64,000 nucleotides of DNA from an uncultured Eubacteriales bacterium (GCA_900543625.1 UQSF01000002.1:62001-126000), one strand, 5' to 3'. Positions 42,383 to 50,774 are shown, counted from the first letter of the stretch. A program made the numbers and translations. The notes: a model not told the origin generated them from the letters alone.

Positions 42383-43444
42383 ATGAAAAAACCAATCAAA
42401 ATCATCCTGATCGTCTTGGCCGTTCTCGTCGGTCTGTTCGCCGCGCTGCTCATCTGGCTGAGCGCCACGCAGCTCAACGTCAAGACGGAGACCGCCGTCG
42501 TGACGCGCGGTGACAACAGCACCGCCGCCTTTGCCCCGGGCGACGAGGTATCCATTCTGTCGTGGAACATCGGCTACGCCGGTCTGGGCGAGGAGTCCGA
42601 CTTCTTCATGGACGGCGGCAAGCAGACCCGCGCGCCGAGCAAGGCCATCGTGGAGAAGAACATGGACGGCATCGTCGCGACCGTGCAGGGCATGGCCGCC
42701 GACTTCACGTTCCTGCAGGAGATTGACGCCGGCCCCTCGTCCCATGCCTACGGCATTGAGGAGGCAGGCCGCCTGCGCACCGAGACGCAGCTGGACAGTG
42801 CACATGCCCTGAACTACAAGTGTGCCTTCGTGCCCTACCCCATCCCGCCGATCGGCCGGGTGAACACGGGGCTCATGACGCTCTCGACCGCGCCCATCGC
42901 CTCGGCCGAGCGCATCGCGCTGCCGAGCCCGTTCAAGTGGCCGGTGTCGGTGGCAAACCTCAAGCGCTGCCTCATGCCCGTATACATCGACCTTGAGGGC
43001 ACGGATGCGCAGCTCGTGCTCGTCAACCTCCACCTCGAGGCATATGACGACGGCGAGGGCAAGGCCGCGCAGACCGCCGCGCTCACGTCGTTCCTCGAGC
43101 AGGAATACGCCAAGGGCAACTACGTCATCGCCGGCGGCGACTTCAACCAGACCTTCCCCGGCGGGCTGGACAAGTACCCGATCAAAAACGATGATCTCTG
43201 GACACCCGGCATGCTCGACGACAGCATGCTGCCCGACGGCTGGCACTTCGCGTATGACACGTCCGTGCCGACCTGCCGCCTCGACAACCAGCCCTACGAC
43301 GCCGAGAGCGAGGCCACGCAGCACTACGTCATCGATGGCTTCATCCTCTCGCCGAACGTGGAGCTGACGAGCGTGCAGACGCAGGATGATGGCTTCCGCT
43401 TCTCCGACCACAACCCCGTGCTGCTGAGCATCCGCCTGAAATAA
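42383..43444 (+). CDS. endonuclease/exonuclease/phosphatase (EEP) family protein, membrane-anchored
   Basis: 353 residues. One N-terminal transmembrane helix (about 6-27) places the catalytic domain outside. EEP motifs: ILSWNIGYAG (Asn), FLQEIDAG (metal Glu), LVNLHLEAYD (His), VIAGGDFNQTF (DxN) and the final FSDHNPVLLSI (catalytic His). Members include nucleases, sphingomyelinases and inositol phosphatases, so the substrate is open. GAGGAGGGG precedes the ATG at 42383; an upstream in-frame ATG has no ribosome site. Followed by repeat copy A. Confidence 0.88.
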   Translation: MKKPIKIILIVLAVLVGLFAALLIWLSATQLNVKTETAVVTRGDNSTAAFAPGDEVSILSWNIGYAGLGEESDFFMDGGKQTRAPSKAIVEKNMDGIVATVQGMAADFTFLQEIDAGPSSHAYGIEEAGRLRTETQLDSAHALNYKCAFVPYPIPPIGRVNTGLMTLSTAPIASAERIALPSPFKWPVSVANLKRCLMPVYIDLEGTDAQLVLVNLHLEAYDDGEGKAAQTAALTSFLEQEYAKGNYVIAGGDFNQTFPGGLDKYPIKNDDLWTPGMLDDSMLPDGWHFAYDTSVPTCRLDNQPYDAESEATQHYVIDGFILSPNVELTSVQTQDDGFRFSDHNPVLLSIRLK

Positions 43445-43457
43445 GCACAATATTGCA

Positions 43458-43487
43458 AACGCCCGCTTCCAGTCGGAAGCGGGCGTT
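43458..43487 (+). terminator. left terminator hairpin flanking repeat copy A
   Basis: 13-bp stem (AACGCCCGCTTCC and complement, loop AGTC) after the EEP gene; tail GTTAGAC is poor in T. Nearly identical to the hairpin at 43684 on the other side of the element. Confidence 0.75.
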
Positions 43488-43490
43488 AGA

Positions 43491-43684
43491 CTGTCAAAAA
43501 GTATTACTTTTTGACAAAGAGATTTGCGGCCTGACTGCAGCGCACGCGCTGTCCGCCTTTGGCTGCCAGCGCGCACGTTTGCAGGCCGAGCGGTATTTTC
43601 TCAGCCGCACATGTCGCCTGAGAAAATGATCGGACTTTCTTTGCGCCTGCGGGCGCAAACTCTACGAGGTTTTTGCCGAACTGA
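43491..43684 (+). repeat. copy A of a ~195-bp structured intergenic element
   Basis: 194 bp from CTGTCA to AACTGA. Predicted stems: H1 TGTCAAAAAGT/ACTTTTTGACA; H2 CGCGCTG/CAGCGCG inside a GGCCTG/CAGGCC closing helix; H3 ATTTTCTCAG/CTGAGAAAAT; H4 TTTGCGCC/GGCGCAAA. Copy B keeps each stem, with paired substitutions in H1, H2 and H4. Bracketed by two near-identical 30-bp terminator hairpins. Lies between convergent genes. No ORF or promoter was recognised within it. Confidence 0.85.
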
Positions 43685-43713
43685 ATGCCCGCTTCCAGTC
43701 GGAAGCGGGCGTT
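43684..43713. terminator. right terminator hairpin flanking repeat copy A
   Basis: Same hairpin as at 43458 with one base changed (a G-U pair), followed by TATTTTATTTATT on plus; also lies 22 bp after the galK stop on minus. Confidence 0.8.
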
Positions 43714-43735
43714 TATTTTATTTATTCTGCGCGTT

Positions 43736-44812
43736 TTATTCTGCGCCGGTGATGCGCAGCTCACGGCAGGAGCCGGGGCCGAAGCGCGCCTCCATCGCCT
43801 GCCGGTAGGCGGGAAAGGCAGTACACGGCATGAGCGCCTGCACGCCCCCGGCAAAGCCGCCGCCATGCACGCGCCACGCACCCACCCCGTCGAGCAGCGC
43901 CGACGCACAGGCAAGCCCCCGCGCAAGCCGGTCGTCCCCGCCGGGGACCTGGATGTTGCGCAGCAACTGCTCCGAAGAGCGGCCGGAGGCGTTCATGAGG
44001 CGCAGGTATTCCCCCGCATCCCGGCGCGCAAGCGCATCACGCATCTGCGGCACGCGCGCGTTTTCTGCGAAAAAGTGTGCCGCGCGGTCGTCGGCAAGCC
44101 CCGGCTGCCGGTGGGCGAAAAAGTCCGCCGGGTCGACTTGCGAGAGCGTCTCGGCGCCGAAGCGTCGTGCAACGCTGTGCATATCGGCCGGGATCGCGGC
44201 GTAGGCCGCCGTCAGCCCTGCGTGGCTGCCGCCGGTGTCCGTCAGGCAGAGCGTGAGCCCCATGGCTGCAAACGGCGCCGCGACCGGAAGGATCTCCCCT
44301 GCGGCCAGATCGAGATACACCGCGCCGCTGCGCGCGCACGCCATCTGATCCATGAGGCCGGAGGGCTTTCCGAAGTGCCGGTTTTCCGCCTGCTGACCGA
44401 ATCGGGCAAGCTGCTCCGGCGTGAACGCGCCGCCGTTATAGAGCGCGTTGAAGATGCGGCCGACGAGGATCTCGAACGCGGCCGAGGACGACAGCCCGCC
44501 GCCTGTACGCAGCGCAGAGGAAGCCCACGCCTCGAAGCCGCCGATCTGCCCGCCGGCTTCCAGAATGGCCGCCGCCACGCCGCGCACAAGCGCCCACGGT
44601 TTTCCATAGGCGCGCGGATCAACGCTCAGATCGTCAAGCGAGACGGTAAACGGACGGTAGCCCCGCGAGTGGATGCACACGCGGCGGTCACGGCGGCGCG
44701 CGGCGCGCGCGCGGATGCCCACGTCCACGGACGCCGCCAGCACGCGCCCGAGCTGGTGATCGGTATGATTCCCGGCCAGCTCCGTGCGGCCGGGGGCAAA
44801 AAATCGCTGCAT
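43736..44812 (-). CDS. galK: galactokinase (GHMP kinase)
   Basis: Phosphorylates galactose to galactose-1-phosphate (Leloir pathway). 358 residues. The galactokinase signature is at the N-terminus in the variant form GRTELAGNHTDHQ, with the GHMP ATP loop GGGLSSSAAFEILVG and the C-terminal GGGFAGGVQALM. AGGAGG precedes the ATG at 44812. It follows the transketolase genes, but a strong terminator lies in between and no promoter fits in the short gap, so it may depend on read-through. Other gal genes are not in the window. Confidence 0.93.
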   Translation of the reverse strand: MQRFFAPGRTELAGNHTDHQLGRVLAASVDVGIRARAARRRDRRVCIHSRGYRPFTVSLDDLSVDPRAYGKPWALVRGVAAAILEAGGQIGGFEAWASSALRTGGGLSSSAAFEILVGRIFNALYNGGAFTPEQLARFGQQAENRHFGKPSGLMDQMACARSGAVYLDLAAGEILPVAAPFAAMGLTLCLTDTGGSHAGLTAAYAAIPADMHSVARRFGAETLSQVDPADFFAHRQPGLADDRAAHFFAENARVPQMRDALARRDAGEYLRLMNASGRSSEQLLRNIQVPGGDDRLARGLACASALLDGVGAWRVHGGGFAGGVQALMPCTAFPAYRQAMEARFGPGSCRELRITGAE

Positions 44813-44835
44813 GGTGTCCTCCTGATCCGATAAAA

Positions 44836-44864
44836 AAGCCGGCAGGCAAGCTGCCCGCCGGCTT
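44836..44864 (-). terminator. intrinsic terminator of the transketolase pair
   Basis: Stem AAGCCGGC/GCCGGCTT with an inner GGCA/TGCC pairing; minus-strand tail of T6, 15 bp after the stop. Confidence 0.87.
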
Positions 44865-44878
44865 CCGTGCAAAAAAAC

Positions 44879-45817
44879 TCAGTGCTTGCGCGCGAGCACC
44901 CGCTCGATGCCGCGCACGACGCCGGCAGCATCCACGCCGTATTTGGCGAGAAGCTCGGTGTACTTGCCGGTCTCGGTGAACGTGTCGGGAATGCCGACAA
45001 ACTCCGTCGGCGCAGCCGCGCCGCCCCAGGCGAGCACCTCCGCCACGGCGCTGCCGAGACCGCCGTAGATGTTGTGCTCCTCGGCGGTAACGATCGCGCC
45101 CGTCTCCTGCGCGCAGCGCAGGATGAGCTCACGGTCGATGGGCTTGATGGAGTACATGTCCACCACGCGCACGGACACGCCGCGCTCGGCCATCTGCTCG
45201 GCCGCCTCGATCGCCTTGTGCACAAGGATGCCGCAGGCGATGACGGTCACGTCCGTGCCGTCGCGCACGATCGCGCCCTTGCCGCAGGCGAACTTCGTGT
45301 TCTCGTCATACAGATCCGGATACACGTCGCGCGACAGGCGCAGGTACATCGGGCCGTAGGTGTCAACGGCGTACTTCGTCGCCCAGCGGGTGCTGGCCGC
45401 GTCCGACGGGACGAGCACGGTCATGTTCGGCAGCGAGCGCATGACGGCGATGTCCTCGGTGGCGTGATGCGTCGCGCCGTCGAGCGCGTCGGACATGCCG
45501 CAATAGGCGCCGCCGAACTTCACGTTCAGGTTGCCGTAGCACACCTGCGCACGCGCCGAGATGAGACCCAGCGTCGTGAGAAAGACCGTAAACGTGTTCA
45601 CGAACGGGATCTTGCCGGTCGTGGAAAGGCCCGCCGCCGTGGCGACCATATCCGACTCGGCAATGCCCATGTTGAAATGCCGCTCGGGGTGCGCCTTGGC
45701 GAAAATGCCGCTCTTGGTAGAGCCGGACAGGTCGGCATCGAGCACGACGATATTCTCATTGGTATCGCCGAGCTCGGCGAGCACAGTGCCGTATACTTCA
45801 CGAATGGATTTTCCCAT
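44879..45817 (-). CDS. transketolase, C-terminal subunit
   Basis: 312 residues covering the pyrimidine-binding and C-terminal domains. Motifs: NIVVLDADLSGSTKSG (start of the PYR domain), FNMGIAESDMVATAAGLS with the catalytic Glu, and VRVVDMYSIKPIDRE in the C-terminal domain. Works with the adjacent N-terminal subunit to move two-carbon units in the pentose phosphate pathway. The ATG overlaps its partner's stop (TGATG). Split transketolases are common in anaerobic Firmicutes. Confidence 0.95.
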   Translation of the reverse strand: MGKSIREVYGTVLAELGDTNENIVVLDADLSGSTKSGIFAKAHPERHFNMGIAESDMVATAAGLSTTGKIPFVNTFTVFLTTLGLISARAQVCYGNLNVKFGGAYCGMSDALDGATHHATEDIAVMRSLPNMTVLVPSDAASTRWATKYAVDTYGPMYLRLSRDVYPDLYDENTKFACGKGAIVRDGTDVTVIACGILVHKAIEAAEQMAERGVSVRVVDMYSIKPIDRELILRCAQETGAIVTAEEHNIYGGLGSAVAEVLAWGGAAAPTEFVGIPDTFTETGKYTELLAKYGVDAAGVVRGIERVLARKH

Positions 45818-46647
45818 CAGACGTTCCCTCCCAGTTCCTGCATTGCCTGCGCGAATTCCGCGTCCGGAATGGCCTTGCCGTGCCAAGCGGCCTTGCCCTC
45901 CATAAAGGACACGCCCTTGCCCTTGACCGTGTCGGCCAGGATCACGGTCGGCACGCCCTTGCAGGCGGCGGCAGCGTCGAGCGCGGCATCCAGCGCGGTC
46001 AGATCGTGCCCGTCGCAGCGCAGCACGTTCCAGCCGAAGGCGCGCCACTTGCCGGGCAGGTCGCGCAGCGGCATGATCTCATCGGTCGTACCGTCGAGCT
46101 GCACCTTGTTCCAGTCGACGATAGCGGTGAGATTGTCGAGGCCGAACTTCACGGCCGAGGCAGCCGCCTCCCAGACGGCGCCCTCATCGAGCTCGCCGTC
46201 GCCGAGCACGGCATACACGCGCGCATCGGACTGATTGAGCTTCAGACCGAGGGCGATGCCCTGCGCCGCGGCGAGGCCGATGCCCAGCGGGCCGGACGGC
46301 ATGTCCACGCCCGGCGTGCGCATGCACGGGTGACCCTGCAGCGGGCTGCCGGTCTGGCGCAGCGTGTTCATGCTCTCGATGGGCAGAAAGCCCTTGCCGA
46401 TCAGGTTGCGGTAGAGCATGGGCGCAGCGTGCCCCTTGCAGAGCACAAGGCGGTCGCGATTCGGGTCGTCGGGGTGCGCGGCGTCGACATGCATCCGCTG
46501 CTGGTACAGCAGCGTGAGGATCTCACAGGCAGACAGGCTGCCGCCCGGGTGGCCGGACTGTGCGCCGTGAATGGCCGTGAGTACGTCGATCCGATACTGA
46601 CGGCAGAGCTCCTGGAGCTCAGCCGTGCGTTCCGGTGTCAAAGACAT
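45817..46647 (-). CDS. transketolase, N-terminal (thiamine diphosphate-binding) subunit
   Basis: 276 residues, pyrophosphate-binding domain only. AIHGAQSGHPGGSLSACEIL, CKGHAAPMLY, and the ThDP motif GDGELDEGAVWEAA through IVDWNKVQLDG (GDG-X~26-N). AGGAGG lies before the ATG at 46647. Forms a heteromer with the downstream subunit. Own near-consensus promoter. Confidence 0.95.
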   Translation of the reverse strand: MSLTPERTAELQELCRQYRIDVLTAIHGAQSGHPGGSLSACEILTLLYQQRMHVDAAHPDDPNRDRLVLCKGHAAPMLYRNLIGKGFLPIESMNTLRQTGSPLQGHPCMRTPGVDMPSGPLGIGLAAAQGIALGLKLNQSDARVYAVLGDGELDEGAVWEAAASAVKFGLDNLTAIVDWNKVQLDGTTDEIMPLRDLPGKWRAFGWNVLRCDGHDLTALDAALDAAAACKGVPTVILADTVKGKGVSFMEGKAAWHGKAIPDAEFAQAMQELGGNV

Positions 46648-46680
46648 GGTAATTGTCCTCCTGTTTTGTGTTACATTATT

Positions 46681-46709
46681 AAGATACAACGACCGTATTT
46701 TGATGTCAA
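46681..46709 (-). promoter_or_regulatory. sigma-70 promoter of the transketolase pair
   Basis: Perfect TTGACA, 17 bp, TATCTT on the minus strand. Confidence 0.82.
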
Positions 46710-46710
46710 C

Positions 46711-46734
46711 GGCACGAACTGGTTTTTTCGTGCC
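46711..46734. promoter_or_regulatory. inverted repeat between the transketolase and pncB promoters
   Basis: GGCACGAA - 8 nt - TTCGTGCC, directly upstream of the transketolase -35. It could be an operator or a small terminator (TTTTCCC follows on plus). Confidence 0.4.
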
Positions 46735-46759
46735 TTTTCCCTTGTTAATTTAATAATCG

Positions 46760-46788
46760 TTGCTTTCGCGCGGAACAATGGCTATAAT
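46760..46788 (+). promoter_or_regulatory. sigma-70 promoter of pncB-niaR
   Basis: TTGCTT, 17 bp, TATAAT. No copy of the palindrome found at 48866 is present here. Confidence 0.75.
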
Positions 46789-46845
46789 TGAAAAGAATAT
46801 ATTTTGTTGTCTGCATCCCGCAGACCCATTCAGGAGGCGAGGTCA

Positions 46846-48306
46846 ATGGACCCCAACAAGACGCTGAACATGACCATGCTCTGCGATTTTTACGAGCTGA
46901 CGATGGGCAACGGTTATCTCGACCACAATATGCAAGATCGCATCACCTACTTCGATGTATTCTTCCGCAGCGTGCCCGACGACGGCGGCTACGCCATCGC
47001 CGCCGGTCTCGAGCAGATCATCGACTACATCGAGAACCTACACTTCACCGACGAGGACATTGCCTATCTGCGCGGCCGGAAGCTGTTTAGTGAGGCATTT
47101 CTGGACTATCTGAAAAACTTCCGCTTCACCGGTGATATCTGGGCCGTGCCGGAGGGCACGCCCGTGTTCCCGCGTGAGCCGCTCATCACGGTGCGCGCCC
47201 CGGCCATTCAGGCGCAGCTTGTGGAGACGTACCTGCTGCTGCAGATCAACCACCAGAGCCTGATTGCCACGAAGGCCAGCCGCATCTGCCGCGCCGCACA
47301 GGGACGCACGGTGCTCGAGTTCGGCTCGCGCCGCGCGCAGGGTGCCGACGGGGCGATCCTCGGCGCGCGCGCCGCCTACATCGGCGGCTGTGCCGGCACC
47401 GCCTGCACGATCTCGGACGAGGTGTACGGCGTGTACGCCGGCGGCACGATGGCACACTCCTGGGTGCAGATGTTCGACTCCGAGCTCGACGCCTTCCGCG
47501 CCTACTGCCAGACCTACCCCACCAACGCCACCCTGCTCGTGGACACCTACAACAGCCTGCAGTCCGGCGTGCCGAACGCCATCCGCGCCTTCAACGAGGT
47601 GCTCAAGCCGCTGGGCATCACGCGCTGCGGCATCCGCTTCGACTCCGGCGACATCGCCTACCTGACGAAAAAGGCGCGCAAAATGCTCGACGACGCCGGC
47701 TGGACCGACTGCAAGATCACCGTGTCCAACGCGCTCGATGAGCGCCTGATCGCGGGGCTGCTGCGGCAGGGCGCGCAGGTCGACAGCTTCGGCGTGGGCG
47801 AGCGGCTCATCACCGCGCGCAGCGAGCCGGTGTTCGGCGGCGTGTACAAGCTCGCAGCCGTCGAGGACGAGAACGGCAACATCATCCCGAAGATCAAGAT
47901 CAGCGAAAACGTCGGCAAGATCACAAACCCGCACTTCAAGAAGGTCTACCGCTTCTACAGCAAGGATACCGGCATGGCCGAGGCGGATTACATCTGCCTG
48001 CATGACGAGGACGTGGACGACACGCAGCCGCTCGAGATCTGCGACCCCGACGCGACGTGGAAGAAGAAGGTGCTCACCGGCTTCACGGCGCGCGAGCTGC
48101 TCGTGCCCGTCTTCCGCGGCGGCGAGCTCGTGTACCAAAAGCCCTCGCTCGACGAGATCCGCACCTACTGCGCCGGGCAGCTTGCGACCCTGTGGCCGGA
48201 GGTGCTGCGCTTTGACTACCCGCACAACTACTACGTCGACCTGTCGGAAAAGCTGCTGAAGATCAAGCTCGACCTGCTCAACGCCGGCGGAAAGCCGCAG
48301 GGCTGA
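46846..48306 (+). CDS. pncB: nicotinate phosphoribosyltransferase
   Basis: Converts nicotinate + PRPP (+ATP) to nicotinate mononucleotide, the entry step of niacin salvage to NAD. 486 residues, the long Firmicute type. N-terminal MLCDFYELTMGNGYL, the active-site block EFGSRRAQGADGAILGARAA, VDTYNSLQSGVPNAI and the PRPP-side GIRFDSGDIAYL. The start at 46846 is set by AGGAGGCGAGG; an in-frame upstream ATG has no ribosome site. niaR follows 3 bp after its stop. Confidence 0.96.
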   Translation: MDPNKTLNMTMLCDFYELTMGNGYLDHNMQDRITYFDVFFRSVPDDGGYAIAAGLEQIIDYIENLHFTDEDIAYLRGRKLFSEAFLDYLKNFRFTGDIWAVPEGTPVFPREPLITVRAPAIQAQLVETYLLLQINHQSLIATKASRICRAAQGRTVLEFGSRRAQGADGAILGARAAYIGGCAGTACTISDEVYGVYAGGTMAHSWVQMFDSELDAFRAYCQTYPTNATLLVDTYNSLQSGVPNAIRAFNEVLKPLGITRCGIRFDSGDIAYLTKKARKMLDDAGWTDCKITVSNALDERLIAGLLRQGAQVDSFGVGERLITARSEPVFGGVYKLAAVEDENGNIIPKIKISENVGKITNPHFKKVYRFYSKDTGMAEADYICLHDEDVDDTQPLEICDPDATWKKKVLTGFTARELLVPVFRGGELVYQKPSLDEIRTYCAGQLATLWPEVLRFDYPHNYYVDLSEKLLKIKLDLLNAGGKPQG

Positions 48307-48309
48307 GGC

Positions 48310-48822
48310 ATGGAGGCCGCTTCCCGCCGTCAGGCGATCCTTGACCGGCTGCGCACGGCCGACCGTCCCGTGAGCGCGTCCGCGCTCGCCGCCGGGCTGA
48401 ACGTCAGCCGCCAGATCATCGTGGGCGACATCGCGCTGCTGCGCGCAGGCGGCGCGGAGATCTCCGCCACACCGCGCGGCTACGTGCTGCCGCGGGCGAC
48501 CGACGGCATCACGCGCACCATCGCCTGCCGCCACACACTCGCGCAGACCGGGCAGGAGCTCGACATCCTCGTGGACAACGGCTGCACCGTGCTCGACGTC
48601 ATCGTTGAGCACCCGGTCTACGGCCAGCTCACCGGTCAGCTCCAGATCAGCAGCCGCTACGATGTGGAGCAGTTTCTCGCGCGCATCCGCGACAGCGACG
48701 CCGCACCGCTGAGTATGCTCACCGGCGGACTGCACCTGCACACGCTGTGCTGCCCGAACGAGGATGCCTACACACGCGCCTGCGCCGCGCTGAAGGCCGC
48801 CGGGCTGCTGCTGGACGATTGA
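48310..48822 (+). CDS. niaR: niacin-responsive transcriptional repressor NiaR (YrxA family)
   Basis: Represses NAD synthesis, salvage or niacin transport genes when nicotinic acid is bound. 170 residues: N-terminal HTH_11 winged helix (about 5-58; RQAILDRLRTADRPVSASALA and the recognition region LNVSRQIIVGDIALLR), then a 3H domain with its three His-containing motifs CRHTLAQ, VEHPVYG and GGLHLHTL, which bind metal and niacin. Cotranscribed with pncB. The likely operator is the palindrome 44 bp downstream of its stop, in front of the next gene. Confidence 0.93.
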   Translation: MEAASRRQAILDRLRTADRPVSASALAAGLNVSRQIIVGDIALLRAGGAEISATPRGYVLPRATDGITRTIACRHTLAQTGQELDILVDNGCTVLDVIVEHPVYGQLTGQLQISSRYDVEQFLARIRDSDAAPLSMLTGGLHLHTLCCPNEDAYTRACAALKAAGLLLDD

Positions 48823-48838
48823 CAGAAGTTTAATTTAG

Positions 48839-48867
48839 TTGACAAGTGCATGCGAAGCCTTTATAGT
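48839..48867 (+). promoter_or_regulatory. sigma-70 promoter of the PTS_EIIC_2 gene
   Basis: Perfect TTGACA, 17 bp, TATAGT; its -10 overlaps the left end of the palindrome at 48866. Confidence 0.9.
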
Positions 48868-48903
48868 ATGCTTTACAGGTGTCTTGACACCTGTAAAGCA
48901 TAC
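48866..48903. promoter_or_regulatory. 38-bp perfect palindrome, probable NiaR operator
   Basis: GTATGCTTTACAGGTGTC - TT - its exact complement. It covers the predicted transcription start (about 48874). Right next to niaR, and its core ACAGGTGTC-TT-GACACCTGT fits a dimeric repressor site. Confidence 0.82.
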
Positions 48904-48939
48904 TTATTTTATTTCATGTTTTTATAGGAGGGCTTCTCT

Positions 48940-50058
48940 ATGCAGCGATTCCGGGACTTTCTGAAGCGAAAGGACATCGAGATCACTCTGCGGCGCTACG
49001 GCATCGACGCGCTCGGCGCGATGGCACAGGGCCTGTTTTGCTCGCTGCTGATCGGCACGATCCTCAACACGCTCGGTCAGCAGTTCCACATCGGTTTTCT
49101 CAACGCCATCATCTTCACCCTCGGCAAGGGTGAGGCCGCGGTCGGCTATACGATTGGCGGCTGCGCCTCGCTGATGGTCGGTCCGGCAATGGCGGTCGCC
49201 ATCGGCCACGCGCTGCACGCGCCGGCGATGGTGCTCTTCTCCCTCGTTCCGGTCGGCTTTGCGACAAACGCCATGGGCGGCGCCGGCGGTCCGCTGGCCG
49301 TGCTTGTGACGGCGGTCATCGCAGCCGAGTTTGGCAAGGCTGTCAGCAAGGAGACGAAGGTGGACATCCTCGTGACCCCCATCGTCACGATCCTCGTCGG
49401 CATCGGGCTCGCCATGCTCGTCGCCGCGCCCATCGGCAAGGGCGCAAGCTGGGTCGGCAACATCATCATGTGGGCGACCGAGCAGCAGCCGTTCGTCATG
49501 GGCATCGTCGTGTCGGTCATCGTGGGCATCGCGCTCACGCTGCCGATCTCGTCGGCGGCCATCTGCGCGGCGCTCTCGCTCACGGGGCTTGCGGGCGGCG
49601 CGGCCGTGGCCGGCTGCTGCGCGAACATGGTGGGCTTCGCCGTGCTGAGCTTCCGTGAAAACGGCTGGGGCGGTCTGGTCAGCCAGGGTCTCGGCACGAG
49701 CATGCTGCAGATGGGCAACATCGTCCGCAACCCGAAGATCTGGATCCCCGCCATCGTGACGTCCGCCATCACGGGACCGATCGCAACGTGCATTTTCAAG
49801 CTCCAGATGAACGGCGCCGCCGTCAACTCCGGCATGGGCACGTGCGGTCTGTGCGGTCCGATCGGCGTGTGGACCGGCTGGGTCGCGCCGAGCGAGGCCG
49901 CCATCGCCAACGGCGCCGTGGCCATTCAGCCCGGCGCGATGGACTGGATCGGTCTGCTGCTGGTGTGCATCGTGCTGCCGGCCGTGATCTGCTGGGCGAT
50001 CGGCCTGCTGTGCCGCCGCCTCGGCTGGATCCGCGAGGGCGATCTGAAGCTCGACTGA
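48940..50058 (+). CDS. PTS_EIIC_2 family membrane protein, probable niacin(-related) transporter
   Basis: 372 residues, nine to ten transmembrane helices, PF13303-type. Characteristic GYTIGGCASLMVGPAMAVAIG, PVGFATNAMGGAGGPLAVL and GTCGLCGPIGVWTGW blocks. Despite the name there is no IIA/IIB domain or phosphorylation site, so PTS-coupled transport is unlikely. Its promoter is overlaid by a palindrome beside niaR, and uncharacterised membrane proteins are known members of NiaR regulons, so a niacin uptake role is inferred. TAGGAGGG precedes the ATG. Confidence 0.8.
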   Translation: MQRFRDFLKRKDIEITLRRYGIDALGAMAQGLFCSLLIGTILNTLGQQFHIGFLNAIIFTLGKGEAAVGYTIGGCASLMVGPAMAVAIGHALHAPAMVLFSLVPVGFATNAMGGAGGPLAVLVTAVIAAEFGKAVSKETKVDILVTPIVTILVGIGLAMLVAAPIGKGASWVGNIIMWATEQQPFVMGIVVSVIVGIALTLPISSAAICAALSLTGLAGGAAVAGCCANMVGFAVLSFRENGWGGLVSQGLGTSMLQMGNIVRNPKIWIPAIVTSAITGPIATCIFKLQMNGAAVNSGMGTCGLCGPIGVWTGWVAPSEAAIANGAVAIQPGAMDWIGLLLVCIVLPAVICWAIGLLCRRLGWIREGDLKLD

Positions 50059-50070
50059 ACCAGTATCGTC

Positions 50071-50104
50071 AAACCGCACAGGAGCGGATCCTGTGCGGTT
50101 TTTT
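50071..50104 (+). terminator. intrinsic terminator of the PTS_EIIC_2 gene
   Basis: 13-bp stem (AAACCGCACAGGA and complement, 5-nt loop) ending in T6, 12 bp after the stop. Confidence 0.9.
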
Positions 50105-50122
50105 CATGTGCCGTGCCGCGAT

Positions 50123-50151
50123 TTGACGGACGGTTCGAAACGCTGTATAAT
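50123..50151 (+). promoter_or_regulatory. sigma-70 promoter of the TetR gene
   Basis: TTGACG, 17 bp, TATAAT. Confidence 0.87.
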
Positions 50152-50182
50152 CGGTGCATCCAAGTACCCGGAGGCGAAGAAT

Positions 50183-50764
50183 ATGCCGATCATTGTCGAC
50201 CGTGAGCAGATCCGCACGGACATTCTCATGGCGTTTGAGCGCTGCATCGAGCGCAAGCCCATGCTGAGCGTGTCCCTGCGCGATATTGCAGCCGAGGCGG
50301 GCATGAGCCACGCCAAGCTGCTCAACTATTTTGAGAGCAAAAACGACCTTGTTCTCGCCTATGTGCGCTACACGCGCGAATATATGAGCGAAAAGTGCAG
50401 CCAGTGGTTCGCCGCGCACGCGCGCGCAGACTATGCCTCCAACCTCGCGTACATGAACGCCTTCATGGACTACGTGGCCAACGCCCCGTCGCACGAGCAG
50501 CGCCCGAGCGCCACGACCCAGACCTACGTCCTCGCGCGCTATGACCCGGAGATCGGGCAGCTCGTGCAGGACGAGTTTCGCGCCTGGCGCACACTTATGG
50601 AGCAGTGCCTCGTCCGCATCTACGGTCAGGAGGCCGGTATGCACGAGGCCGAGGCGATGATGATCCTCATCGCCGGCACGTTCATCTGCAACTACAACCG
50701 TGCGCTCACCGGTGAGATCAACGACAACATCCTCGGCTATCTCGGAAACCTGAGCCGCTCATAA
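50183..50764 (+). CDS. TetR/AcrR family transcriptional regulator
   Basis: 193 residues. N-terminal HTH (about 10-55: SLRDIAAEAGMSHAKLLNYFESKNDLV) and a ligand-binding helical domain with no recognisable effector class. The start at 50183 has GGAGG eight bases upstream; earlier in-frame codons lie within the terminator/promoter region. Monocistronic; the target is unknown. Its 3' side holds repeat copy B. Confidence 0.9.
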   Translation: MPIIVDREQIRTDILMAFERCIERKPMLSVSLRDIAAEAGMSHAKLLNYFESKNDLVLAYVRYTREYMSEKCSQWFAAHARADYASNLAYMNAFMDYVANAPSHEQRPSATTQTYVLARYDPEIGQLVQDEFRAWRTLMEQCLVRIYGQEAGMHEAEAMMILIAGTFICNYNRALTGEINDNILGYLGNLSRS

Positions 50765-50774
50765 CGCGAAAAAC

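Noticed and set aside
44812..44879. A separate promoter for galK in the gap after the transketolase genes
   Set aside because: Only about 20 bases lie between the terminator tail and the ribosome site; no -35/-10 pair fits.
48940..50058. A true sugar PTS permease
   Set aside because: No IIA or IIB partner, no phosphorylation site, and the regulatory context is niacin-related.
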